A DNA stretch of 64,000 bases from JAWKOK01 sp963848115. GTDB taxonomy: Bacteria; Chloroflexota; Anaerolineae; Caldilineales; Caldilineaceae. The notes beneath the pieces were generated by a model. That model had not been told where the DNA came from. It searched no databases and was given only the letters and a program-made list of their open reading frames with translations. The stretch covers positions 1 to 64,000 of the forward strand of contig CAWKCP010000035.1 of assembly GCA_963848115.1 (NCBI GenBank), given 5' to 3'. Below, piece after piece: positions 26,613 through 35,560 of this stretch. The translations under genes were made by a program, and so were the position numbers. Positions within the stretch are counted from its first letter, which is position 1, and each line of letters starts with the position of its first letter.

Positions 26613-26716
26613 AATTGTCATTACGATGAACGCAGCGAATGCCTGCCCTGAACATGCAGTCGGAAGGAGTCTAGAAGTCGGCGATGTGAGATTTCTCGCT
26701 TCACTCGAAATGACAA
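26613..26716. repeat. GTCAT-type palindromic intergenic repeat
   Basis: The outer ends TTGTCATTACGATGAACG and TTCACTCGAAATGACAAT are inverted and imperfect, enclosing GATTTCTCGC. Similar GTCAT...GAGCGA...AAGATC fragments occur near 2.15, 40.85-40.98 and 43.2-43.4 kb. It resembles a MITE-like family of dispersed palindromic elements. Confidence 0.5.
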
Positions 26717-26735
26717 TATCCTATCGAGCGGAGCA

Positions 26736-27518
26736 CTAGAGGTACGCCCGTTGGTCGCGCAGGGTTAGGGTGACCGGACAGTGATCGGATCCCAGTACCT
26801 CCTGGTGCGTGATCACATCTTCGACGCTGGGGACGAGTGATGGGGAGATCAGAAAGTAGTCCAGACGCCACCCCTTGTTCTTCCCTCGCTGATTCTGCAT
26901 GTATGACCAATACGTATACTGGACCGTCTCTGGATTCCGCTCTCTGAACACGTCCACAAAGCCATGAGCCAGAAACTTCGAGATCCAGGCCCGTTCTTCG
27001 GGCAAGAAACCGGTGATCTTCATTTTGGGCCTGGGATTGTCGACATCGATCTCTTGGTGTGCCGTGTTGATGTCTCCGCAAATGATGATTTTCCTGCCGG
27101 CAGCATGCATGGCGTCGCACTTTTCAAGCAGGGCCGCATAGAAGTCGAGCTTGAACGGCACCCGGCTGAGGTCGCGCCCGCCATTGGGGACATAGAGGTT
27201 GAAGAGGGTGAAATCGTCGAAGTCGGCCTGAATCGTGCGCCCTTCGTGATCAAAGCGATCGATGCCCAGCCCGGTCGACAGGGTGACTGGGTGCTCTTTG
27301 ACCAGGGTCAGGGTGCCGCTGTAGCCTTTGCGTTCTGCAGAGTTCCAGCATAGTGTGTATGGGCTGAAGAGCGCACGGTCCTCTTCTGTCATCTGATCCG
27401 GGTTTGCCTTGATCTCCTGGAGGCAGATGACATCAGGATCAAAGGCCTTCAGCCATTCCCAGCCGTTCTTGCGAATCATGGCCCGCAACCCGGCCACATT
27501 CCACGTGGTGATCTTCAA
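26736..27518 (-). CDS. xthA: Exodeoxyribonuclease III
   Basis: A 260-residue DNA repair nuclease of the ExoIII/AP-endonuclease family, acting on abasic sites. Diagnostic motifs: ITTWNVAGLRA (Asn), VICLQEIKAN (catalytic Glu), NLYVPNGGRD, IICGDINTAHQEID (Asp/Asn) and LGSDHCPVTLTL (Asp-His). The start is taken as TTG at 27518 because GGAGAGG lies 11 bp upstream and homologues begin with LKITTWN; an upstream ATG at 27560 would add 14 non-conserved residues that overlap the tail of the LLM gene. It probably shares an operon with that gene. Confidence 0.88.
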   Translation of the reverse strand: MKITTWNVAGLRAMIRKNGWEWLKAFDPDVICLQEIKANPDQMTEEDRALFSPYTLCWNSAERKGYSGTLTLVKEHPVTLSTGLGIDRFDHEGRTIQADFDDFTLFNLYVPNGGRDLSRVPFKLDFYAALLEKCDAMHAAGRKIIICGDINTAHQEIDVDNPRPKMKITGFLPEERAWISKFLAHGFVDVFRERNPETVQYTYWSYMQNQRGKNKGWRLDYFLISPSLVPSVEDVITHQEVLGSDHCPVTLTLRDQRAYL

Positions 27519-27582
27519 TATCGGTCTATCCTCTCCGGCCTCAAAGAGCACGATAGGCATCCAGCTGCCTCGGCCAACCGCT

Positions 27583-28434
27583 CTAGCCCTCGCAACGTTG
27601 TGGGGCTATGGGTGGACGATCAGATGGCTCACGCCGGCTTGATCGTATTTCTGAAACGCTTCGGGCCAACTCGTCCGACGTTCCGGTCAATGGATTCTCG
27701 ATCATCGGTTTGGAATCGCCGAGTTCTGGGAAGTGGACCTCGATTCCTGCGGTGATTGCCAACGTCGATGGGTCACGGCCCACATCGGCACAGGCCGCGT
27801 GGATGTTCTCCAGCCGCTCGTCGAGCATTGCCGGATCGCCCAGCCAGACCGTGTTCCACATATCGGCATAGCGGGCGACGAGGCGCAACATGCGTGGCTT
27901 GCCTGCGCCGACCAGGAGCGGGATGCCCGCCGGCCGCGGTCCAGGTGGCACAATCACACAGTCTCTAGCCTGATAGTACTCGCCTTCGAAGTCGACTGTC
28001 TCGCCAGTGAGGAGCGGCTTGACAATCTGCAGCGCCTCTTCAAAGCGATCAACACGGCGCTCAAAGGAGTAGCCAAAGGCGTCGAACTCCGGCTCGTGCC
28101 AGCCGGCGCCCAGGCCCAGGATCAGCCGTCCACCGCTTACTTCATCCAATGTGTGGGCCATCTTGGCCAGCAGCGCCGGGTTGCGAAATGGCGAGCAGAG
28201 CACCAGCGTGCCCAATTCGACACGGCTCGTGGCTTCGGCCAGCGCAGAGAGCAGGGTCCAGCACTCCCAGATGCCCACAGTATCTTCAGGATCGAAGCGG
28301 AAGAGTAGATGGTCGAACAGCCAGATGGAATCAAAGCCAACGGTTTCCGCCATCTTGGCCTTCTCACGGATATCTGGATAGTGAGGAACGCCATCCGCTC
28401 CCTGATTGTTGTTGATTGCCACACCGATTTTCAT
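27583..28434 (-). CDS. LLM-class flavin/F420-dependent oxidoreductase, C-terminal frameshift
   Basis: A luciferase-like TIM-barrel oxidoreductase: MKIGVAINNNQ, FDSIWLFDHLLF, RVELGTLVLCSPFRNPAL, GGRLILGLGAGWHEPEFDA and PLLVGAGKPRMLRLVARYAD are standard family motifs for F420 or FMN binding. The last 30 residues are out of frame. In the next frame the expected tail reads AFQKYDQAGVSHLIVHP, and further on TTLRGLERLAEAAG, overlapping the start of xthA. One or two single-base shifts near 27660 and 27605 explain this. The catalytic core is intact. Confidence 0.82.
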   Translation of the reverse strand: MKIGVAINNNQGADGVPHYPDIREKAKMAETVGFDSIWLFDHLLFRFDPEDTVGIWECWTLLSALAEATSRVELGTLVLCSPFRNPALLAKMAHTLDEVSGGRLILGLGAGWHEPEFDAFGYSFERRVDRFEEALQIVKPLLTGETVDFEGEYYQARDCVIVPPGPRPAGIPLLVGAGKPRMLRLVARYADMWNTVWLGDPAMLDERLENIHAACADVGRDPSTLAITAGIEVHFPELGDSKPMIENPLTGTSDELARSVSEIRSSRREPSDRPPIAPQRCEG

Positions 28435-28523
28435 GGCTCTGACTCCCTAGTTCCACACACGTTTCATGAGGTCAAGCGTATTGTTGTTGCACAGGTGCCA
28501 AATATAGTGCAGCGAAAACAAAC

Positions 28524-29486
28524 CTACTCACCCAAAAATCGACTGCGTCTCTCCCGGGCGTATACAGCGTAGGTTTCCGACTCCTCCATCCGCGCCAAGA
28601 GAGCTTCATCCTCATCGTTCCAGGCCAGATCATCCAGGATGGCCAGGTTGTTGAGAAGCATCTCGGGGCTATGCACGCCGGTCGCCACGGTGGTGACGCC
28701 CGGTTGGGCCAGGTTCCACTTCAACGCCATCCGCGCCAACTGATCGCGGTCGGTCAAGCCGACGTCATCCCCCATGGCGAAGAGTGCGCCTTTCATGAAG
28801 GCCTCGCGGCTATTCACGCCGAGGCCCCGCTCGACGGCGGCCGGGATCACATGCTGCAAAGCAGCGTTGTCGGCAAAGTTGAAGTTGATGAAGAGGGAGT
28901 CGAAGATGCCCGATTCGATCTCGGTCAGATAGGTCGCCTGACCAGAGAAGGTATCGGCGCTGGCGAAGCGGATCAGCCCTTCCCGCTTCAGTTCGCTGAC
29001 ATTGTGACCGATCTTGGCCAGGTAGTCCGGGTCATTGTCAAGTGCCGACTGCATGAAGGCGATGTTGAGGATGTCGAGTTGATCTCTTTGCAACAGTCTG
29101 AGTCCCCGCTGCACCTCGGCCTTGAGCAAGGCGTAGTCGGCCATCTGACGATTGTGCTCGTCATAGGTGTAGACCATGCCTTCGGGTCGAGTCTGAATGA
29201 AGACCTCATGCGGTGGTGGCAGCTCTTTCAGGTTGCGGCCCAGCGCTTCCTTTTCCGAGTCCACGGTGACATCAAAGAAGTTGATGCCGTGATCGTAGGC
29301 CAGGCTGATGATCTCCTTGCGCCGCGGCCCGCCGAAGCCAGGATAGATCTGCCCCGGTTTCACGGCCAGGTGCGCGTCCACCGGCTCGTTGAAGCCGCGT
29401 GATTTCCCGTTGGGCAGATACTCATGGCCACCCAGTCCGATGATCGATAGTTCTACATCCGTGTTGCCGAGTCTTCGATACTGCAT
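28524..29486 (-). CDS. Aldo/keto reductase family protein
   Basis: A 320-residue (alpha/beta)8 NADPH-dependent oxidoreductase. MQYRRLGNTDVELSIIGLGG is the canonical N-terminus, followed by AYDHGINFFDVTVDSE (catalytic Asp; the usual Tyr position is altered), QLDILNIAFMQSAL and TVATGVHSPEMLLNNLAIL (cofactor-binding). The catalytic Tyr/His/Lys set is not all identifiable, so activity may be non-standard. A GAAAGGGAAGGA site precedes the ATG. It is monocistronic. Confidence 0.82.
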   Translation of the reverse strand: MQYRRLGNTDVELSIIGLGGHEYLPNGKSRGFNEPVDAHLAVKPGQIYPGFGGPRRKEIISLAYDHGINFFDVTVDSEKEALGRNLKELPPPHEVFIQTRPEGMVYTYDEHNRQMADYALLKAEVQRGLRLLQRDQLDILNIAFMQSALDNDPDYLAKIGHNVSELKREGLIRFASADTFSGQATYLTEIESGIFDSLFINFNFADNAALQHVIPAAVERGLGVNSREAFMKGALFAMGDDVGLTDRDQLARMALKWNLAQPGVTTVATGVHSPEMLLNNLAILDDLAWNDEDEALLARMEESETYAVYARERRSRFLGE

Positions 29487-29605
29487 GTCCTTCCCTTTCA
29501 GAAGTTGATTGATTCACCACAGAGCCACGGAGTTGACACGGAGGTTCACAGAGGAAAAATGCCGTATGGGCAGAGTGGCGACTGCATCCTCACCCTGTCA
29601 CCCCC

Positions 29606-30619
29606 TCACCCTGTCATTCTCTCTCCCCGCTCTGCCATCGCGATCGTTCCCCCTGGCAAGAAGTTCGATTTCAGAGCACGCAATGATCGGGCCCGATCCG
29701 CATCGCCTTCATCGCTCAGCAATAACTGTTCACAGTAGGCGGCAATATCTTGGATGATACGCTCGTAGCGATAGTAGGTCAATGCCGACGCGTCGATCTG
29801 TACTTGACCATAGGCCTGGTAGAAGAGGTCTTCTTCCTCCTGAGGTGTGCGACCGGAGGCCAACAGCCCACCACCGATGTACATAAGATCCTGCTCCTTG
29901 GGTGCCAGGATCGGTTCATCCCAGTCAACGATGAAGAAGCCGCCCTTTTCGGTCATTAGCACATTGCCCGCGTGAATGTCAGAATGACAGACGATCCAAT
30001 CCGACGACTGGGCCGGCATTACCCGGGCCAGCTGCTCTGTACGCTCAATCAGATTTCTGATCTGCGACCGCTTGGCTTTCAGAAACTCGACCACGTCGAC
30101 GGAAACCGAGTCGTCGAACGCATCTTCATCGATGTGTACCAGGAAACTTCTTACATTCTCGCGCCATTGGGGCGAAAAGGTCTCACGGCGAATGCCGTTG
30201 ATCAGAGCGGACGGCAGGTCTGCGGTGTGGATCCGTCTGAGCGCTTCCCCAAATTCAGCCCAGTGCTGCTCCGCCATCTGCGTTTGGTAGCCGTTGCGCC
30301 CTTCTACGAAAGGGTAGAGGATGGTACGTCTCTCGTCCAGCAGGCCTGAGAGCTTACTGCTCATCGTCTCCAGCGGCGCAATCAGTTGTCTGATGCCCTG
30401 GTCACTAAGAAATCTGGGCAGCGCAACCGATGTTTCGTCGAAGGATCCGCTTCTCAATTTCAGAAAGTAGGGCGTTTGATCATCGTCGAATAGACGATAG
30501 ACTGCTGTATTCACGTCGGCTCCGAGGGGTAGGAATTCGACGGTGGAGATGTTGAGACCGTACTCGTTTTGCAGGCAGATGACAATGCTCTTGTCCTGGA
30601 TATCGGGTCTTTCGAGCAT
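29606..30619 (-). CDS. Aminoglycoside phosphotransferase-family kinase
   Basis: A 337-residue small-molecule kinase fold. The Brenner motif is VCHSDIHAGNVLMTE and the metal-binding motif FIVDWDEPILAPKEQDLMYI; the Lys-bearing strand is TPYFLKLRSGS. The ATG at 30619 has AAAGGTG upstream; a GTG at 30631 is also in frame. Members of this broad family phosphorylate antibiotics, sugars, choline or amino sugars, so the substrate cannot be named and resistance should not be assumed. Confidence 0.83.
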   Translation of the reverse strand: MLERPDIQDKSIVICLQNEYGLNISTVEFLPLGADVNTAVYRLFDDDQTPYFLKLRSGSFDETSVALPRFLSDQGIRQLIAPLETMSSKLSGLLDERRTILYPFVEGRNGYQTQMAEQHWAEFGEALRRIHTADLPSALINGIRRETFSPQWRENVRSFLVHIDEDAFDDSVSVDVVEFLKAKRSQIRNLIERTEQLARVMPAQSSDWIVCHSDIHAGNVLMTEKGGFFIVDWDEPILAPKEQDLMYIGGGLLASGRTPQEEEDLFYQAYGQVQIDASALTYYRYERIIQDIAAYCEQLLLSDEGDADRARSLRALKSNFLPGGTIAMAERGERMTG

Positions 30620-30634
30620 GGAACTGAGCACCTT

Positions 30635-32263
30635 TCACTCTGACAATCCCAAAGATCTGCCCAAAACAAGAAAGAGGAAGAGGACAGCCAGACCAAAGAC
30701 AAGCAGCTGAAGTAGGACGTTCCAGACTCGGGGCCAGACAGTCGGTTGCCCGGAAGGCACAGCCTCCACTTGAGAAGCAGATGGGGTTGACAGTGCTTGC
30801 GCCGGGCGTGATTCGTTTTCCTGCAAAAGCTCGACCAATTCGACCGCCGTCTCTACCGTGTCCGGGCTGCTGAGGATGTCCACGCCATTGATGCTCCCGC
30901 GCACCGAGTCGACGAGCGCTACGATCTCCGCAGCCTCGCCTTCGGTGCGTACCTGCAAGGTGGTCTTGACGGCTGGGTTGGCGGCGCGTACGGCGGCTGC
31001 CATGGGAATGACGAAGTCGCGCGCCACCTTGGGCTGGGATTGCACACGCTGCACCTGCATGGCGTAGGCGTCGACGTAGGGCGCCATTTCAGCGCCATGG
31101 CTGAGGGCAAAATCGTGATCGAGCCCGAGTGCTAGATCCAGGCCATATTCATCGGCCAGGGCGCGCATGCGGATCACGCTGCCCACCGGATCGGCCTGTT
31201 CATGCAACGGGTTGAGCGGGCCGTGCTCCAAGTTGTAGCCGATGGTGTCGAATTTGCCTGCGATAAAGGGTACCAGTTCCTCGGCCATGTCAACTGACTT
31301 GAAGACGACCATCTTGCTGCCGACGCTCATCGTGTCCAGCAGTGCAACATCCTGGGCATGGTCGATGGGGCTGCCGTCCTGGGGTCGCACCACCTGACTG
31401 TACCAAGACAGTAGTTGCGGCATCAGCGTCATGGTGATGGCGAGATCGGATGTGCCAGAGCGATCAAGCGCACTGCCGCTCGGTCGTTGCCCTGGTCGGC
31501 CTGGCGGTAGCGGACCATTCACGGTCATCGTTTCCGGATCAAAGTTGGCCGGCCAGACTGTGACTTGGTCGAAACTGACGCCTTCAAGATTGGCGCCGCT
31601 CAAGTTGGCGCCCGCCAGGTTCACGCTGCTCAGATCGGCGTGGCTCAAGTCGGATCCGGTGAGATCCGCATCCTGCAGATTGGCGCCGGACAGCAGCGAG
31701 CGGCTCAGGTCGGCGCTGCGGAGGCTGGCACGTTTCATGTCGCTCTGTCTGGCATCGATACCGGCGAGCAACACGCCGTCCAATGATGCGCCGGTGAGTT
31801 GCGTGCCCAGCATCAATGCGTCAGAAAGGTCGGCGCCCGGCATATTGGCGAAGCGTAGATCGGCCAGGCTCAGCGAAGCCTCGCGCAAGTTGGCTTTGGT
31901 CAGATCGGCCTGTTGAAACGTAGCCAGAATCAACAGTGCCCCAGATAAATCGGCGTGGGCCAGGGTCGCATTGTCAAAGTCGGCTTCGCGCAGATTGGCC
32001 CCGGACAGGTCGACGCCGTAGAGATCCTGGTCGGAGAGGTCAATCCCGGCCAGCCAGAGCGGCCCCGGTTGATTCATGATTGCATAATCGATCGAGGGAG
32101 GCGCATCGGGTGGGCTGGATTGGAAAGCCGCGGGCGGAACGGCGGTTCTATTGCCGGACGGTTCGGAAACAGGTTGCTGCGCAGTGACGCGCAGTCCATT
32201 GACGCTGGAGAGCAACAGTGCAACCCAGAGTGCCAGACAAAGGCGGCTTCGGCAGCTGATCAT
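30635..32263 (-). CDS. Exported pentapeptide-repeat protein with C-terminal membrane anchor
   Basis: A 542-residue protein with a signal peptide (LCLALWVALLLSSVNGLRVT). A run of pentapeptide repeats of the A(D/N)Lxx type follows from about residue 75 to 230 (DLSGANLREADFDNATLAHA and similar), forming a right-handed quadrilateral helix. About residues 270-500 are a barrel-like extracellular domain of unknown type (GLDLALGLDHDFALSH), then a Pro/Ser linker and a terminal transmembrane helix (VLLQLLVFGLAVLFLFLVLG). AGAGGAGGA precedes the ATG at 32263. It lies just upstream of the phosphotransferase gene. Confidence 0.8.
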   Translation of the reverse strand: MISCRSRLCLALWVALLLSSVNGLRVTAQQPVSEPSGNRTAVPPAAFQSSPPDAPPSIDYAIMNQPGPLWLAGIDLSDQDLYGVDLSGANLREADFDNATLAHADLSGALLILATFQQADLTKANLREASLSLADLRFANMPGADLSDALMLGTQLTGASLDGVLLAGIDARQSDMKRASLRSADLSRSLLSGANLQDADLTGSDLSHADLSSVNLAGANLSGANLEGVSFDQVTVWPANFDPETMTVNGPLPPGRPGQRPSGSALDRSGTSDLAITMTLMPQLLSWYSQVVRPQDGSPIDHAQDVALLDTMSVGSKMVVFKSVDMAEELVPFIAGKFDTIGYNLEHGPLNPLHEQADPVGSVIRMRALADEYGLDLALGLDHDFALSHGAEMAPYVDAYAMQVQRVQSQPKVARDFVIPMAAAVRAANPAVKTTLQVRTEGEAAEIVALVDSVRGSINGVDILSSPDTVETAVELVELLQENESRPAQALSTPSASQVEAVPSGQPTVWPRVWNVLLQLLVFGLAVLFLFLVLGRSLGLSE

Positions 32264-32419
32264 GGCGCATCCTCCTCTGTTCGCCAAGGTCGACGGGGAA
32301 CAATTCAGTGCAGATTCAAAGTGAGGCAACGTCTAGCTTGGGATTGCCAACTGGGCGTTGCCTCGAGTGCTGACAACAATGATGACGCAGGGGGTAGTGA
32401 TTTGACAAGCGGTTTGAAT

Positions 32420-33517
32420 CTAGAGGGGAGACGGTGTTTCAGGCCGGTCAACCACGAGCACATTCGACGCTAGTTCTTCCGAGAGGCGTTGTTCGAGGCC
32501 GTCTTCCTCCGAGCGCAGCCGTCTCAACGCAGAGGGCTTGGATCCCTTGGGCAGCTTGCCGAGATTGCAGACCGGTTCGCCGGGGCTGACTGCGGGCAGG
32601 CTGGTCATGCCGATCACAACGGCGTCAAAGGGCGCACAGAGCACGCTGCGTTCTTCGCCGAGCAACGTTGTGTTGGTTGCCACTGGCTGGTCTTTCTCAA
32701 TGATATCGCCCGGTCTGATGTGGAAGCGCATGAACCCGCCCCGTTCGGCCCGGATCCATTTCGATTTTTTCACAACGGTCTGAAACGCCGGTTTTTCAGG
32801 CGGACCATCGAGCATTTCCAGCGTGCGTAGAACGTTTCTGATGCCGCGTGTGGCGGATTCAACGATGGTCGGCTCTACTTTCCAGACTTCGCCGCCCTCC
32901 ATAATGATCGTCGGGCAGCCTGCTTTGCAGGCTTCCCGACGCAGCGTTCCAGCCGATCCCTTGCGGTCCATGATGATCTCGGCGCCAAATGATTCGGCCA
33001 GTCGCCGAACCTCCGGATTGGTCAGATCGCCCCGAATATTGGGGTAGTTTGTGCGGCGAACCGATGCCGTGTGCAGATCGATGCCATAGTCGGCCCTGGC
33101 AATGATCTCATCAAAGATGACGCGCGCCATACGACTGGCAAGACTGCCGCCGGTCGAACCCGGAAAGGAGCGATTCAGATCGCGGCGATCCGGCAAATAG
33201 CGAGAGTGGCGATCGAAGGCGAGGATGTTCAATACAGGTACGAGGATGACAGAGCCGCGCAACAAGTTGAAATCCGTATCGCGGATGAGCTGGCGAACTG
33301 CGCCTGTGCCGTTGATCTCATCGCCATGCAGGGCGGCTGTGATGAAGACGACAGGGCCATCCTCCACGGCACGGCGGATGCAGATCGGGATATGCACCGT
33401 CATGCTGCTGTAGCTTTCGCTCACGTTGAGCATTACATTGTGCGACTCGCCGGCGCGGATCGTTTCACCAAACCAGTCATCAATCGGCTTGCGGATACGG
33501 GATTCGTTTGCAGTCAT
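32420..33517 (-). CDS. Succinylglutamate desuccinylase/aspartoacylase-family zinc hydrolase
   Basis: A 365-residue AstE/AspA-type carboxypeptidase-like enzyme. Zinc ligands are His and Glu of TAALHGDEINGTGAVRQL and His of ADYGIDLHTASV; PDRRDLNRSFPGS is the substrate-binding segment. The C-terminal 100 residues form a lipoyl-like/barrel module (HIRPGDIIEKDQPVATN), common in the M14-like AstE branch. Its ATG is immediately after the stop of the RimK-like ligase, so the three genes 35243-32420 form one operon. It could remove residues added by the ligase; that is inference. Confidence 0.85.
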   Translation of the reverse strand: MTANESRIRKPIDDWFGETIRAGESHNVMLNVSESYSSMTVHIPICIRRAVEDGPVVFITAALHGDEINGTGAVRQLIRDTDFNLLRGSVILVPVLNILAFDRHSRYLPDRRDLNRSFPGSTGGSLASRMARVIFDEIIARADYGIDLHTASVRRTNYPNIRGDLTNPEVRRLAESFGAEIIMDRKGSAGTLRREACKAGCPTIIMEGGEVWKVEPTIVESATRGIRNVLRTLEMLDGPPEKPAFQTVVKKSKWIRAERGGFMRFHIRPGDIIEKDQPVATNTTLLGEERSVLCAPFDAVVIGMTSLPAVSPGEPVCNLGKLPKGSKPSALRRLRSEEDGLEQRLSEELASNVLVVDRPETPSPL

Positions 33518-34729
33518 CTATGATTCTCTCAGGACCTCATCGGCCACAGGCAGATCGGGCAGGGTCCGCACTTTTGGTCGTCGCCGGCGCTGGGTTTTGG
33601 CAGGGATCAGGTCACGCATTAGATCCAGCTTGCCGAAGCAGAGCAACCGATCATTGGCCTCAAGCACTCGCTGTGCACGCGGGTTCGGAATGACGGTCGT
33701 GCCTCGATAGAGCGTCAGCACATTGATATCTTTCTCACGCAGCCCAGATTCGCTGATCGATTGGCCGACGAATTGCGAGCCCTCGGGAATGTAGATTTCC
33801 GCCACACCATAGCCGCGACTCACGGTCAGCCGCTGGCGAAGATCGATTTCCGGGAAATCCACCTGAGCCGAGATATAGTCGATGATGGATCCGGCAATAT
33901 CGAGCTGGGTGCAGCCTTCGATACCCTCCAGGCCGGGCGATGAATTCACCTCGACAACTTGCGGCCCATCTCTGCCCTCAAGCAGATCAACACCTGCAAC
34001 ACGAAGCCCCATGATCTGAGCCGCCCGCACCGCCGTCTCGCGATACTCATCACTAAGTTTGACTGGCTCAGTTAGGCCTCCCCGATGAACATTGCTGCGG
34101 AACTCCTGGCCTTGGGCCACCCGACGCATGGAGCCGACCACCTGATCGCCGACGACAAAGGCACGAATGTCACGCCCCTTGCTTTCGGACACGAACTTTT
34201 GAATCAGCACACTCTGCTTCTGGCTCTGCAAGAGCTCAATGATGGCCTCGGCAGACTTGACGGTCTCGGCCAGCAACACGCCGATCCCCTGTGTGCCCTC
34301 CAGCAGTTTGATGATTACGGGCGCGCCGCCGACCCGCTCGATGGCCGGCAGAACATCGCGCTTATCGCGGACGAAGGTCGTCTGGGGGATGCCGATGTGG
34401 TGCCGGCTGAGGATCTGCAAGCTGCGCAGTTTGTCGCGTGAGTTGCTGATGCTGGCCGATGAATTGGCGCAGAAGACATCCATCTGCTCAAACTGGCGCA
34501 CGACGGCCGTGCCGTAATAGGTGATCGATGCGCCGATCCTCGGCAGCACGGCATCGTAGTGCGAGAGCTGTTTCTGGCGAAAGTAGAGATCCGGTGCGCC
34601 CTCTTCGAGGTCAATGGCGAACTTGAGCGTGTTCAGGACCCTGACCACATGGCCCCGTTGCTCCGCGGCTTCACGAAGTCGGCGTGTGCTATAGGCCCTT
34701 GGGCTACAGGAGAGTATTGCAAGTTTCAT
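33518..34729 (-). CDS. RimK-family ATP-grasp ligase with C-terminal TrkA-C (RCK_C) domain
   Basis: A 403-residue protein. Residues 1-300 match RimK-type alpha-L-glutamate ligases (MKLAILSCSPRAYSTRRLRE; DAVLPRIGASITYYGTAV; IIKLLEGTQGIGVLLAE; QKFVSESKGRDIRAFVVGD; VVEVNSSPGLEGIEG). From about residue 305 a RCK_C/TrkA-C-like ligand-binding domain follows (GVAEIYIPEGSQFVGQSI ... RLLCFGKLD), an unusual extension compared with E. coli RimK. Substrate could be ribosomal protein S6 or another acceptor. It sits between a pepsin-like zinc protease gene and an AstE-like gene. Confidence 0.87.
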   Translation of the reverse strand: MKLAILSCSPRAYSTRRLREAAEQRGHVVRVLNTLKFAIDLEEGAPDLYFRQKQLSHYDAVLPRIGASITYYGTAVVRQFEQMDVFCANSSASISNSRDKLRSLQILSRHHIGIPQTTFVRDKRDVLPAIERVGGAPVIIKLLEGTQGIGVLLAETVKSAEAIIELLQSQKQSVLIQKFVSESKGRDIRAFVVGDQVVGSMRRVAQGQEFRSNVHRGGLTEPVKLSDEYRETAVRAAQIMGLRVAGVDLLEGRDGPQVVEVNSSPGLEGIEGCTQLDIAGSIIDYISAQVDFPEIDLRQRLTVSRGYGVAEIYIPEGSQFVGQSISESGLREKDINVLTLYRGTTVIPNPRAQRVLEANDRLLCFGKLDLMRDLIPAKTQRRRRPKVRTLPDLPVADEVLRES

Positions 34730-34763
34730 CTATGTTCCTTCCATGATTGCCTATATCGTTGGC

Positions 34764-35243
34764 CTAAGGTTTCTTCAGTGTTCGCTTCTTCCGACGTTTC
34801 GGGCGCCCGCCGTAGTAGGACCTGCCGGCATCCACAAGAAATCGTTGCCGAAAGGCCTCGCGCCCCAGGAGCATGCGAAAGCCCATCTCATCGCGATTGG
34901 CCAGCGTCAACTCGATGGGCCAGGCTACGCCGAGCAAAGAGACCCTGGTGATGATCACCGGTCGGACTGTAGCCTTGCCGCTTGAACTACGTACCGAGCG
35001 GAAGGCGAACACCGGGGCCTCCGTTGTGATCACAGGGTCGTTTCTGCGTTGAACGGGATGGATCTGAAAACGAACCCACGTCACTCCACCCCGCTTGAAC
35101 CTGTGTAGATCGAAAGCATGTAGCGAGGATGAGCGGGCGCCGGTATCGACTTTGACCTTGATCGCTTTGATCCCCAGGTCGGGGAGACCGACCCATTCTC
35201 GCCAGCCAATCACAGGCAAATTGGACATCGGAGGGTGCACCAT
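34764..35243 (-). CDS. RimK/LysX-associated ATP-dependent zinc protease family
   Basis: About 159 residues from the chosen ATG at 35243 (another in-frame ATG at 35228 and upstream extension to 35342 are possible; no clear ribosome site decides). VIGWREWVGLPDLGIKAIKV followed by KVDTGARSSSLHAFD is the signature of the family that shares the retropepsin-like D-T-G-A fold and is encoded beside RimK ligases. RMLLGREAFRQRFLVDAGRS is the second conserved block. It is the first gene of the RimK operon and probably acts on the same tagged substrate. Confidence 0.85.
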   Translation of the reverse strand: MVHPPMSNLPVIGWREWVGLPDLGIKAIKVKVDTGARSSSLHAFDLHRFKRGGVTWVRFQIHPVQRRNDPVITTEAPVFAFRSVRSSSGKATVRPVIITRVSLLGVAWPIELTLANRDEMGFRMLLGREAFRQRFLVDAGRSYYGGRPKRRKKRTLKKP

Positions 35244-35514
35244 TTCGGTTTTACTCTCAGGAATCAGTTGTTCTCCAACAAATTGACATCGACCTGCCGA
35301 AGAGCGGCAACAGTCTTGCTCCGGCGGTTCACGGTCTGTCATTCTGAATGTGTTTGCGTCGCCTGAGCGAGCTTGCTGACAGACCCGTGAAGAATCTCGG
35401 ATTGCCCGGTCCGGCGAATTAGCGCAATCAGATTATCAGGTGCGAAGGGGAATCAGTCAAGAAGCCGGTCGGCAGCCAGGATTTTCCTGTTGACCGGCTC
35501 CGACGGAGAACGTA

Positions 35515-35537
35515 GGGGCGACCCTTGTCGGTCGCCC
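35515..35537 (-). terminator. Hairpin downstream of fghA
   Basis: GGGGCGACC (35515-35523) pairs with GGTCGCCC (35530-35537). A second hairpin GCCGGTC/GACCGGC lies at 35464-35498. They separate the divergent RimK operon leader and the 3' end of the hydrolase gene. Confidence 0.45.
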
Positions 35538-35560
35538 GCTGCGGATGGGGACAGAGCCAC

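Noticed and set aside
29606..30619. Aminoglycoside resistance gene
   Set aside because: The fold is that of the broad phosphotransferase family, but nothing in the sequence points to a drug substrate.
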